From Microbacterium sp. cf332 (GTDB taxonomy: Bacteria; Actinomycetota; Actinomycetes; Actinomycetales; Microbacteriaceae), in assembly GCF_900102175.1 (NCBI RefSeq), contig NZ_FNKN01000003.1, positions 558,414 through 622,413 of the forward strand: DNA of 64,000 nucleotides. The letters are read 5' to 3'. Each line of letters opens with the position of its first letter. The first letter of the stretch is position 1. The translations under genes were made by a program, and so were the position numbers. Below, piece after piece: positions 33,901 through 41,311 of this stretch. Under the pieces are notes generated by a model. The model did not search any database and was not told where the DNA came from. It worked only from the letters and a program-made list of their open reading frames with translations.

Positions 33901-34628
33901 ACGCCCTGCGCATCCGCGCCGCCGTCGAAGCCGCATTCGCCGGACGTTCGGACGTCGCCGAGTTCGTCGGCCGCGAGACCGCAGAGCCTTTCGCCGTGCT
34001 CGGGCTCGAGGAGTCGGTGGCCGAGAGCCGCGACCGCGTCGTCTTCTCGCTCGGCTACGGCCTCACCCGGCACGGGCGTGTGCTCAGCGACTTCGGTGTG
34101 CTGTCGGGGGCCGACGGCGAGCGACTGCTCACGGTCGGCATGACACGCGCCCGCCGCTCGATGGTGATCGTCTCGTCGATCCGTCCGTCGGCGTTCGACG
34201 ACGGGCGCCTCGAGAACGGCGCAGCGACCCTCATGTCGATCCTCGGCGGCATCGCTGCCCGGGCGCGCGAGGCCCGTCTCGAAGACCTCGCAGACCCGCT
34301 CACGCTCGCCCTCGCGCAGAACCTCCGTCGGCTCGGCGTCGCGGTGGATGTCGCCTACCGCGGGCTGCTGCCGCTGGTCGCGCAGCGCGACGGCAAGGCC
34401 GTGGTCGTCGAGGGCGACCCCGAGACGATCGGTCAGTCGCTGCGCGAGTCGCTGCGCCTGCGTCCGCAGATCCTCCGACGGCTCGGCTGGCACTACATCC
34501 GCGTGCACTCGTTCGACCTCTACAGCGACCCCGCCGGCGTCGCTGCGCGCGTCGCCGCGATCCTCGGCGTCGAACCCGAGGCTCCCACGGCGGATGCCAG
34601 CACCGAGCCGCTCGATGTCATCGAGTGA
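30909..34628 (+). CDS. Large helicase-like AAA protein with degenerate ATPase motifs
   Basis: A 1239-aa protein with the layout of large SF1 (AAA_11/AAA_12) helicases. The Walker A region reads HTLPGTGGTQT, with Gly in place of the motif Lys. The Walker B region VVVLADAGAL lacks the DE pair, followed by VVAFGDPVTQRPTPF. Later motifs are better kept: LTRSYRAGGEDLAELVNEAFYGGEI, RDRVVFSLGYG and VGMTRARRSMVIVSS. The last 100 residues, ending GWHYIRVHSFDLYSDP, resemble a Vsr-like nuclease tail without clear D-ExK. It is probably a non-hydrolysing or altered DNA-binding relative. The GTG at 30909 has TAGGGT 7 nt before it; GTG at 30900 is possible. Confidence 0.82.
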   Translation: MWRGDRGAVRPDATDEVRVDSVTPAHLDVAEQDTVVAHIADSERDRIRVQAARLGGRSTLLHYIASDDVGIDITKAHPGSLPQFITGRSTLLSNLFRDEVGLRTARLAAGRITAKDVELRTTRGLDTVHLGVGFASWRAGGLTYNAPVLLRPLAIRRHHGDFDLKLHGSFTVNPELVEIARTHFGIDLDRRGLAALAYEGGVFKPQPVIDHLRALTAHVDTFTVQPRLIVSTFADVAARAERDAADLDVPVLNALAGHDDDRALIATRQPVPDAVPSDDRPPASDRLLLDADAEQEGVLDRIVAGQSLVVHTLPGTGGTQTVINAVGELVRRGKRVLVVSARRSTLEGVRHRLAGIGLPGLAVSPRSVHRDLIRAIARNEKAQHPKMGEIDDALVRLRTVLRDYRVSLTQRHPMLGVSPLEVLQKLTTIAAQNPQPSAATRFDAATLQRLSTRRAEAATSLATAARLGEFRFGPDDSPWYGVAFDTTEQARAAHALAGRLHRAEIPEILERAYELIGQTRMRPFTTLAELGAYIRLLQGIRASLDRFSLTVFERPLGDLIEAHSTRRDTPDMNGATRRRLRRLSKEYVRPGMHVTDMHDALVRVQKQREQWHRLAEVGVVPEIPAGLDAVATSWQRVDADLAELSRVLGPGHDLLATPIPDLVRTLAGLAADSDVFDNLVERATLRGELASLGLEGLLTELSVRHVPEERVAAEFEFAWWQSALEAMLRSDRALLGANTSVVDRLERDFRLVDEAHAASAGQQLAAELATRWKIAIVDEADETAALKAALREGTASAAELLAVAPRLLRTLAPVWIASPYEVAALPARPVFDVVVLADAGALSVAESASALRRGRQVVAFGDPVTQRPTPFEIAADRDPSDDPVADAEERSVFERLAEIVPVETLTRSYRAGGEDLAELVNEAFYGGEIVSFPWAGSYLGRGSLSVDYVEGGVGAPDPDSGAVESPDAEVARVVTLVVEHAVNRPTESLMVVTASTKHALRIRAAVEAAFAGRSDVAEFVGRETAEPFAVLGLEESVAESRDRVVFSLGYGLTRHGRVLSDFGVLSGADGERLLTVGMTRARRSMVIVSSIRPSAFDDGRLENGAATLMSILGGIAARAREARLEDLADPLTLALAQNLRRLGVAVDVAYRGLLPLVAQRDGKAVVVEGDPETIGQSLRESLRLRPQILRRLGWHYIRVHSFDLYSDPAGVAARVAAILGVEPEAPTADASTEPLDVIE

Positions 34629-34809
34629 CCGCCAACGGGTCGAGCGCGTCGGACGCCGTCGCGCGCGCCTGACCGCTGCGCCCGGCACGACGCCGGAGCC
34701 GGTCTCGGCCGATGAGACGACGGATGCCCCGGCCGGCGCCGAGGGCGCGGCCGGGGCATCCGGTCCGAACGATGCGCGGATGCGGAACGAGGTTCCGCCG
34801 CACTATTGA
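34615..34809 (+). CDS. Small basic protein overlapping the helicase-like gene (64 aa)
   Basis: A 64-aa protein starting at ATG 34615, inside the last codons of the helicase-like gene (14-nt overlap, different frame). It begins SSSDRQRVERVGRRRARLTAAPGTTPEP and ends ASGPNDARMRNEVPPHY. The Arg-rich start and the C-terminal NDxRMRxxxPPHY pattern resemble a small protein I recall after this kind of gene in related actinobacteria. G/C third-base bias supports coding. The overlap suggests translational coupling and a linked role. Function unknown; the basic N-terminus could bind nucleic acid. Confidence 0.75.
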   Translation: MSSSDRQRVERVGRRRARLTAAPGTTPEPVSADETTDAPAGAEGAAGASGPNDARMRNEVPPHY

Positions 34810-34814
34810 TCGGC

Positions 34815-35312
34815 TCAGGCGGACGGTGCCGCCGGGGGAGTGTTCTGCGAGCGACGCAGCGGCGCGTCCGCGGGAGCCGGGGCCGTGCTCGTCGCCTCGG
34901 TGGCGGCGTTGTTGCGCTCGAGCAGGTCGCGGATCTGGATGAGCAGCTCCGCCTCGGTCGGAAGCTTGGCGGCATCCTCGACGACGCCGGCCTTCGCGGC
35001 CTGACGCTCCTTCCACTTGTTCATCGGGACGACGAACACGAGGTAGACGACGAGGGCCACCGCGAAGAAGCTGATGACCGCGGTGATGAGCTCGCCGAGC
35101 GGGAAGGTGACTTCCTCGCCGTGGATGCCGGTCAGCTTGGGGCCGATCGCGCCGGTCGCCGGATCAGGCTGGTACACCAGGCCGATCAGCGGGTTGATGA
35201 CACTGGTGACGATCGCGTTCACGATCGCCGTGAACGCACCGCCGATGACCACGGCGACAGCCAGGTCGATGACGTTGCCGCGCATGATGAAGTCGCGGAA
35301 GCCCTTGATCAT
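34815..35312 (-). CDS. mscL: Large-conductance mechanosensitive channel MscL
   Basis: A 165-aa MscL. The N-terminal amphipathic helix and first membrane helix read MIKGFRDFIMRGNVIDLAVAVVIGGAFTAIVNAIV. A periplasmic loop of about 35 residues follows, then the second helix FFAVALVVYLVFVVPMNKWKE and a cytoplasmic helix (TEAELLIQIRDLLE). It opens under membrane tension to release solutes on osmotic downshock. The Ala/Pro-rich C-terminal extension of about 30 residues is longer than in E. coli. It starts an operon-like run on the minus strand, downstream of the FmdB and cyclo-ligase genes (30-nt gap). Confidence 0.96.
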   Translation of the reverse strand: MIKGFRDFIMRGNVIDLAVAVVIGGAFTAIVNAIVTSVINPLIGLVYQPDPATGAIGPKLTGIHGEEVTFPLGELITAVISFFAVALVVYLVFVVPMNKWKERQAAKAGVVEDAAKLPTEAELLIQIRDLLERNNAATEATSTAPAPADAPLRRSQNTPPAAPSA

Positions 35313-35342
35313 GGCTCTCCTCCCTTTCCGGCGGTGCCGGGT

Positions 35343-35621
35343 CTACGAACCCGCCGCGGCGGGTGAGGACTTCGCCTCGGGCTTCGATGATGCCGAAGAC
35401 GACGAGTCGCCGCCACTGCTTGACGCGCCCGACCCGGATCCGGATGCGCGCGAGTCGGTGCGGTAGAAGCCGCCGCCGTTGAAGGTGACGCCGATCGATC
35501 CGTACTGCTTGCGCAGCTCGCCCGAGCACTCGGGGCAGACCGTCAGCGCGGGCTCGGCGAACGACTGGACCGCATCGAAGCGGTGCCCGCACGACTTGCA
35601 GGCATAGGCGTAGGTGGGCAT
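35343..35621 (-). CDS. FmdB-family zinc ribbon protein
   Basis: A 92-aa protein. A zinc ribbon with two CxxC knuckles (YACKSCGHRFDAVQSF and TVCPECSGELRKQYG) is typical of the FmdB/CxxC_CxxC_SSSS family. A GVTFNGGGFYRTDSR segment and a Ser/Gly/Ala-rich low-complexity tail follow. The family is widespread; FmdB was named as a putative regulator next to formamidase, but no general role is proven. It lies between the cyclo-ligase gene (13-nt gap) and mscL on the same strand, suggesting one operon. Confidence 0.93.
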   Translation of the reverse strand: MPTYAYACKSCGHRFDAVQSFAEPALTVCPECSGELRKQYGSIGVTFNGGGFYRTDSRASGSGSGASSSGGDSSSSASSKPEAKSSPAAAGS

Positions 35622-35634
35622 GGTTCCTCGGAAT

Positions 35635-36231
35635 TCAGTGCGCCTCGGGAACGAGGACGACGGTTCGGGTGGGGGTGACGACACCAGTGACGGGCTGATC
35701 GTGCAGATCGCGCGGCACCTCATCGACGAGTTCGGAGTCGAAGAGCACGGCGTACACCGGCGGGCGGTTCTCCATCGAACCGAGCGTCTTGTCGAAGTAG
35801 CCGCGTCCCCAGCCGAGGCGCATCCCCGCGGCGTCGACCGCGGCGGCGGGGATGACGAGCAGATCGACCTCGCCGACCGCGATGGGACTCAGCACCTCGC
35901 CGATCGGCTCGGGCATGCCGAACAGACCGTCGGCGACGGCCGCGCCCGGTTCGGCGACGACCCAGTCGAGGAGTCCGTCGTTGCGACTGATCGGCAGGAG
36001 CACGCGCACGCCGCCCGCGACGGCCTCGTCGATGAACGCACGGGTGCCGGGCTCGGTGGGAGCAGACAGGTAGCACGAGATGGCGCGGGCGCCCGTGGCA
36101 GCCACGAGCTCGCGCAGTTGCTCGCGGATGCCGGATGCCGCGCTCTCGCGTGCCGCGTCCGACATCGCGGAGCGACGTTCGCGGAGGTCCGCCCGCAGAG
36201 CGCGCTTGGCGTTGTCGATCGCGTCGGACAT
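35635..36231 (-). CDS. 5-formyltetrahydrofolate cyclo-ligase
   Basis: A 198-aa enzyme of folate one-carbon metabolism: 5-formyl-THF + ATP gives 5,10-methenyl-THF. The ATP/substrate motif LGWGRGYFDKTLG is near residue 145. The N-terminus KRALRADLRERRSAMS, the VRVLLPIS strand and DLLVIPAAAVDAAGMRLG also fit the family. Length is normal. TACAAT (minus strand, complement of 36238-36243) ends 6 nt before the ATG with no SD, a textbook leaderless arrangement. It is divergent from galU, which has a similar box. Confidence 0.95.
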   Translation of the reverse strand: MSDAIDNAKRALRADLRERRSAMSDAARESAASGIREQLRELVAATGARAISCYLSAPTEPGTRAFIDEAVAGGVRVLLPISRNDGLLDWVVAEPGAAVADGLFGMPEPIGEVLSPIAVGEVDLLVIPAAAVDAAGMRLGWGRGYFDKTLGSMENRPPVYAVLFDSELVDEVPRDLHDQPVTGVVTPTRTVVLVPEAH

Positions 36232-36296
36232 GCCCTGATTGTAAAGGGTGGGCGTCGCATCCCTCGCAGGCGGTAGTCGCTCGCTATGGTTGACGC

Positions 36297-37175
<879 letters not shown>

Positions 37176-37194
37176 CGCGAGAACGGGAACGCGC

Positions 37195-37842
37195 GTGGAA
37201 GCCACCGCACCCCGCCACCATGGACCGGTGGCCATCCGGCTCGTCCGGCCGCGTGACGCCCGTGTGTTGCAGTCGGAGCTGCTCGCGAACCGTTCGTGGC
37301 TGAAGCGCTGGGAGGCGACGAGCCCCGACGGGCCCGTGTCGTTCGACATGCGGCTCGGCATCCGTCGTCTGCTGCAGCAGTACCGTGACGGTGTCGGCGT
37401 GCCCCTCGTCATGGAACACGAGGGGCAGATCGCGGGCCAGCTGAACGTCTGGGGTATTGCGCGCGGCTCGCTGTCGTCGGCCACGATCGGCTACTGGGTG
37501 AGCGAACGGTTCGCCGGCAAGGGGATCACTCCCATCTCGGTCGCGCTGGCGACCGACCTGTGTTTCGAGGAGCTGCGCCTGCACCGGATGGAGATCTGCA
37601 TCCGACCCGAGAACCGGGCGAGCCTGCGCGTCGTCGAGAAGCTCGGGTTCCGGTACGAGGGACTCCGCCGGCGCTACATCCACATCGACGGCGACTGGCG
37701 CGACCACTTCTCGTTCGCGCTGCTGGCCGATGAGGTGCCGCGCGGCGTGCTCGGCCGCTGGCTCGACGGCACCGTGCCGGACGGAGCGGCCACCGTGCCC
37801 CTCGCCGACCGGCGTGCCGCGGGCATCGAACCTTCAACCTGA
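37195..37842 (+). CDS. GNAT-family N-acetyltransferase (RimJ/RimL-like)
   Basis: A 215-aa acetyltransferase. The acetyl-CoA site lies around IGYWVSERFAGKGITPISVALATDLCFEELRLHRMEICIRPENRASLRVVEKLGFRYEG, which shows the Q/RxxGxG/A-type loop and the RimJ-like NxAS motif. This group acetylates N-termini of ribosomal or other proteins, or small substrates. The GTG at 37195 is 19 nt after galU, so it is probably in the same transcript. GTG at 37228 is an alternative start. Substrate unknown. Confidence 0.9.
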   Translation: MEATAPRHHGPVAIRLVRPRDARVLQSELLANRSWLKRWEATSPDGPVSFDMRLGIRRLLQQYRDGVGVPLVMEHEGQIAGQLNVWGIARGSLSSATIGYWVSERFAGKGITPISVALATDLCFEELRLHRMEICIRPENRASLRVVEKLGFRYEGLRRRYIHIDGDWRDHFSFALLADEVPRGVLGRWLDGTVPDGAATVPLADRRAAGIEPST

Positions 37843-37907
37843 ACAAGAACTTCAGACACGCGGTCGCGTGATGCGGCCCTTTGGGCGTTGCCGCGTACGG
37901 TTGTCGC

Positions 37908-38807
37908 ATGGGTGGGCAGGTTCTCGGCGGCGGCGTGATCGTCCTCGTCGCGGTCGCGTTGTGGATGGTCTATCTCCTGCCGACCTGGCACAGTCGCTAT
38001 CGCTACGATGCCGCCGAGCGCAACGCCGTCCGCCTGAATCAGGCGCTGCGCGTGCTCGCGGAGACGGCCGAGACCCCCGGCGAGGTACGTGTCGAGCTGT
38101 CGACGCGTACGGCCCTCGCTCAGCAGAAACTCGCGCGTCAGGTGCTGCACGAGAAGGAGCAGCTGCGGCTCGAGAGCGAGCGCCGGCAGCTGGTCGAGGC
38201 TCGTCGCGAGGTTCGGACCGCTCGTGACGAGCGCGTCGCGTCGCCCGAGCATCGTGCGAGCATCCGTCGTCGCGTCCGCCTCGCCGCCACGGTCATCGCT
38301 CTCGCGGCACTCGTCGCCATCGTGGCCGGTGGGTGGCTCGTCGCGGTGCAGGGTCCCGCCGTGGTCCTGATCAGCGGTGTCGCCACCTTCCTCGTCGCAG
38401 CCGTCGTACTCAGCCGGATGGCCGCCGTCGCCCGTCGGGCGTCGCGCGCTCAGAGGTCGGCTCCGTCGGTCGCGGTCCGCACGGAGCATGCATCCGCCGT
38501 GGTGCCCGAGTTCGAGTTCGCCGACGCACGCGCTACGTGGACCCCGCGAGAGCTGCCTCGACCGCTGACAGCATCCGCCGGTTCGCGTGCCGCGGCCGTC
38601 CTCGATGAGGCTGCCGCACGCGAGGCTCTCCGTCAGGCCGCTGTCGTCGAGGCCATCCAGCGCGAGGCCGCGCGGCGCGCGCCGGCATCGCTCACGAGCC
38701 GGGCGGCGAAGGCCCCTGCCGCGGCGTTCGTGCCCAACGGGCAGGTCGACGACGCGCAGATCGAAGACCACGTCCGCCGGCTGCTCGCTCAGCGCGCTGT
38801 GGGCTGA
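37908..38807 (+). CDS. Membrane protein with coiled coil (299 aa), actinobacterial hypothetical
   Basis: A 299-aa protein. An N-terminal membrane helix (GGVIVLVAVALWMVYLLP) is followed by a charged coiled-coil region of about residues 60-120 rich in Glu/Arg/Gln. Two adjacent helices (VIALAALVAIVAGGWLVAVQ and VVLISGVATFLVAAVVL) come next. The C-terminal Ala/Arg-rich cytoplasmic tail ends QIEDHVRRLLAQRAVG. I recognise the layout as a conserved hypothetical membrane protein located near galU and a tRNA in related genomes. TACGGT ends 6 nt before the ATG, suggesting leaderless expression. Function unknown. Confidence 0.78.
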   Translation: MGGQVLGGGVIVLVAVALWMVYLLPTWHSRYRYDAAERNAVRLNQALRVLAETAETPGEVRVELSTRTALAQQKLARQVLHEKEQLRLESERRQLVEARREVRTARDERVASPEHRASIRRRVRLAATVIALAALVAIVAGGWLVAVQGPAVVLISGVATFLVAAVVLSRMAAVARRASRAQRSAPSVAVRTEHASAVVPEFEFADARATWTPRELPRPLTASAGSRAAAVLDEAAAREALRQAAVVEAIQREAARRAPASLTSRAAKAPAAAFVPNGQVDDAQIEDHVRRLLAQRAVG

Positions 38808-38856
38808 TCCGGGCGCACGGGGGGCCTCCGGCACCGTGGTAGTGTGGAGGAGTTCC

Positions 38857-38929
38857 GGGCCTGTGGCGCAGTTGGTAGCGCGCTTCGTTCGCAATGAAGA
38901 GGTCAGGGGTTCGAATCCCCTCAGGTCCA
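38857..38929 (+). tRNA. tRNA-Ala (anticodon CGC)
   Basis: A 73-nt cloverleaf. Acceptor GGGCCTG pairs with CAGGTCC (one G-U pair), D stem GCGC/GCGC, anticodon stem CTTCG/TGAAG with loop TTCGCAA, giving anticodon CGC for GCG codons. T arm AGGGG-TTCGAAT-CCCCT. The discriminator is A. CCA is not fully encoded. A strong terminator hairpin follows 10 nt later. Confidence 0.96.
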
Positions 38930-38938
38930 CCGAGACGA

Positions 38939-38969
38939 GAAACCGGCATCCATCACGGATGCCGGTTTC
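38939..38969. terminator. Terminator between tRNA-Ala and LysR gene
   Basis: GAAACCGGCATCC pairs perfectly with GGATGCCGGTTTC across ATCAC. It lies between the tRNA and the convergent LysR gene, so it can serve both strands (T-rich flank on one side, A-rich on the other). Confidence 0.85.
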
Positions 38970-38983
38970 TGCGTATGGGGCGT

Positions 38984-39895
38984 TCAGCCCGCGATCGCCT
39001 GCTCGCGAGCGACATCGACGAGGATCTGGTGCATCGCGCGCTCACCAGGCGGACGCACGCGGTCGCTGCGGTGGGCGATGACGATACGGCGCGAGGGCGC
39101 CTCCTGGCCGAGGCTGACGATGCGCACGTCGGGTCGCGCCGAGACGACGGCCGTGCGTGGTGCGAGCGCGACACCGAGACCCACGCTCACCATGGCGAGT
39201 GCCTCCTGGTAGTCGTTGGCCTCGAACGCGATGCTCGGGGTGAAGCCGGCGGCGCGGCAGCTGCGCTCCAATACCTCGGCGACCGGATGATCGCGTTTGC
39301 GGACGATCCATTCCTCGTGGCGGAGCATCGACATCGTGACGTGTCGGGTGCGTCCGAGCCGGTGGTCCTGCGACACCACGAGCACCGTCGGGTCCTCGAA
39401 GAGCGGCGTCAACGACAGGTCGGGCTCGTCGATGCGGTTCCATTCGTAGTCCCACAGCAGGGAGAGCCCGATGGTGTTCTCGTGGAGTGCGGCGACGAGT
39501 TCGTCGAACCGGGCGCTGTGCACGTCGAGCCGCACGTCGGGATAGTCGCGGCGAAAGCGGCTGATGGCGACCGGCATCAGCGTGGTGCCGATGGTGGGGA
39601 ACGTGCCCACGGCGATGCGGCCGCGACGCAGGCCCGCCAGCTCGCCGAGCTCGGATTCCGCCGCGCGCAAGCGACGCAGGATGTAGCGGGCATGACCTGC
39701 GAGCAGTGCTCCGGCCTCGGTCGCGACGACGCCGCGCGGCTGGCGACGCACGAGCGGCTGTCCGACCTCCTGCTCGAGGCGCTGCAGCTGCTGCGACAGT
39801 GCGGAGGGGGAGTACCCCAGCGACTTCGCCGCCGCGGTCAGCGAGCCGTGGTCGAGGATCGTCACCAGCACCGACAGTCGTCTCACATCGAGCAT
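38984..39895 (-). CDS. LysR-family transcriptional regulator
   Basis: A 303-aa LTTR. The N-terminal winged helix reads LSVLVTILDHGSLTAAAKSLGYSPSALSQQLQRLEQEVGQPLVRR, and the two-lobed effector domain starts near residue 90 (GRIAVGTFPTIGTTLMPVAISRF). It is divergent from the PrpF-family isomerase and MatC-like carrier genes. The 237-bp gap between them carries several CTTCAC/GTGAAG palindromes, so it almost certainly controls that operon, probably in response to a di- or tricarboxylate. The start at 39895 is ATG (MLDVRRLSVL) preceded by GAGGAGG at 4 nt. Confidence 0.95.
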   Translation of the reverse strand: MLDVRRLSVLVTILDHGSLTAAAKSLGYSPSALSQQLQRLEQEVGQPLVRRQPRGVVATEAGALLAGHARYILRRLRAAESELGELAGLRRGRIAVGTFPTIGTTLMPVAISRFRRDYPDVRLDVHSARFDELVAALHENTIGLSLLWDYEWNRIDEPDLSLTPLFEDPTVLVVSQDHRLGRTRHVTMSMLRHEEWIVRKRDHPVAEVLERSCRAAGFTPSIAFEANDYQEALAMVSVGLGVALAPRTAVVSARPDVRIVSLGQEAPSRRIVIAHRSDRVRPPGERAMHQILVDVAREQAIAG

Positions 39896-39951
39896 GCAGC
39901 CCTCCTCGTTCGTCTCACCGTACAGTCGGCAGGCCTTCTACTGAAAGCGGA

Positions 39952-40067
39952 TGAAGCTCCGCTTCACGCACGCGGCCGTCAGCCGCATTACATCTGGCAC
40001 GTCGCATCGCTTTGGCGTGCGCAAACGCGGGCTTCTATGCGTGAAGGCGCGCTTCACGGGTGTGAAG
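39952..40067. promoter_or_regulatory. LysR operator array of CTTCAC/GTGAAG palindromes
   Basis: TGAAGC-TCC-GCTTCA lies at 39952-39966. At 40032-40067 alternating half-sites read CTTC, GTGAAG (40041-40046), CTTCAC (40052-40057) and GTGAAG (40062-40067), giving two overlapping perfect palindromes with 5- and 4-nt spacers. This is the divergent region between the lysR-type gene and the isomerase gene. Spacing of the two clusters (about 90 bp) would allow looping. Confidence 0.7.
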
Positions 40068-40132
40068 TAGATCGCGATTTTGCTGGATGCTCGGGACGAC
40101 GAGCATGGATGCCGACACCTCAGGAGGCGGCC

Positions 40133-41245
40133 ATGTTGGACATTCCGGCGACACTCATGCGGGGCGGGACGAGCAAGTGCTGGGTCTTCTCCCGCAGCGA
40201 GCTCGAGCGCATCGGCGCACCCGTCGACGACATCCTGCTGCGCCTGTACGGGAGCCCCGACGAGCGGCAGATCGACGGACTCGGCGGCGGCACTTCGACC
40301 ACCAGCAAGGCCGTGATCCTGGCGCCCAGCTTGCGAGACGACGCCGACATCGACTACTCCTTCGCGCAGGTCGGTCTCGCCGACGGCCGCGTGGACTGGT
40401 CGAGCAACTGCGGAAACTGCTCGGCGGCCATCGCTCCGTACGCGCTTCATGCGGGATGGCTCGTGCCGCGGGGTGAGCGCACCACGGTTCGCATCTTCAA
40501 CACCAACACCGGCCAGCTCATCGTGGCCGAGGTGCCGACCCCGGGCGGGATGTTCGACGAGTCGGGAGACGCCCGCATCGTCGGCGTCCCGTACCCGGGT
40601 CTCGAGGTCGTGCTGTGGTTCGTCGACCCCGCAGGCCGAACGACGGGCAGCCTGCTGCCGTCCGGTCGCCCGTGGGAGGAGATCGCCGGTGTGCCGGTCA
40701 GTCTGGTCGACGCCGGCGCCCCGGTCGTCGTCGCCGATGCGGCCGCGCTCGGGCTCACGGGGCACGAGACGCCGGCCGAGATCGACGCGCGGCCCGAACT
40801 GCTCTCCCGCATCGACGCGATCCGTCGCGAAGGGGCCGTCCGCATGGGGCTGGCTGCCACGTCGGCGGAGGCGCTCAAAGCGGTGCCGAAGTTCGCGATC
40901 GTGTCGCCCAGCACGGCGGGCGACCATGACTTCGGCGTCATCATGATGTCGATGGGCAAGGCGCACCCCGCCCTCGCCATCACGGGGAGCGTCGCGCTGA
41001 CGCTCGCCGCGACCGTCCCCGGCACCGTCGTCGAGCGGCTCGCGCGGCACGAAGGGGCCGAGATCGTCTCGATGCGGACCCCGTCCGGCGTCATCACCAC
41101 GCGCGTGGGTCGTCACGGGACCTCACCCGCCGTCGGCATCACGCGAACGGCGCGGCGTCTCGCGGACGCATCCGTGACGCTGCCGGTCGAACAGCTCCCC
41201 GGTCACGTTCCGGGACTGGCCGAGGAAGCCCTCCTCGTCCGATGA
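40133..41245 (+). CDS. PrpF-family isomerase (2-methylaconitate / 4-oxalomesaconate type)
   Basis: A 370-aa protein of the PrpF family, which isomerises unsaturated tricarboxylates with no cofactor using two Cys or Cys/Lys residues. Family features are PATLMRGGTSKCWVF, GGGTSTTSKAVIL, QVGLADGRVDWSSNCGNCSAAIAPYA with the catalytic Cys, and GDHDFGVIMMSMGKAHPALAITGSVALT. Members include 2-methylaconitate isomerase and 4-oxalomesaconate tautomerase; no prpC/prpD or gallate genes are adjacent, so the substrate is open. CAGGAGG at 5 nt precedes the ATG. It is first in an operon with a carboxylate carrier, under the divergent LysR. Confidence 0.93.
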   Translation: MLDIPATLMRGGTSKCWVFSRSELERIGAPVDDILLRLYGSPDERQIDGLGGGTSTTSKAVILAPSLRDDADIDYSFAQVGLADGRVDWSSNCGNCSAAIAPYALHAGWLVPRGERTTVRIFNTNTGQLIVAEVPTPGGMFDESGDARIVGVPYPGLEVVLWFVDPAGRTTGSLLPSGRPWEEIAGVPVSLVDAGAPVVVADAAALGLTGHETPAEIDARPELLSRIDAIRREGAVRMGLAATSAEALKAVPKFAIVSPSTAGDHDFGVIMMSMGKAHPALAITGSVALTLAATVPGTVVERLARHEGAEIVSMRTPSGVITTRVGRHGTSPAVGITRTARRLADASVTLPVEQLPGHVPGLAEEALLVR

Positions 41246-41311
41246 TCGAATAGGCGGCCGGTGCCCACCACCCGGATTCCGGCCGTCGCAAATCTCTGTC
41301 AGGAGACAACG

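Noticed and set aside
38857..38990. Possible genomic island attachment at tRNA-Ala
   Set aside because: No copy of the tRNA 3' end is found downstream and no integrase follows; the hairpin there is an ordinary terminator.
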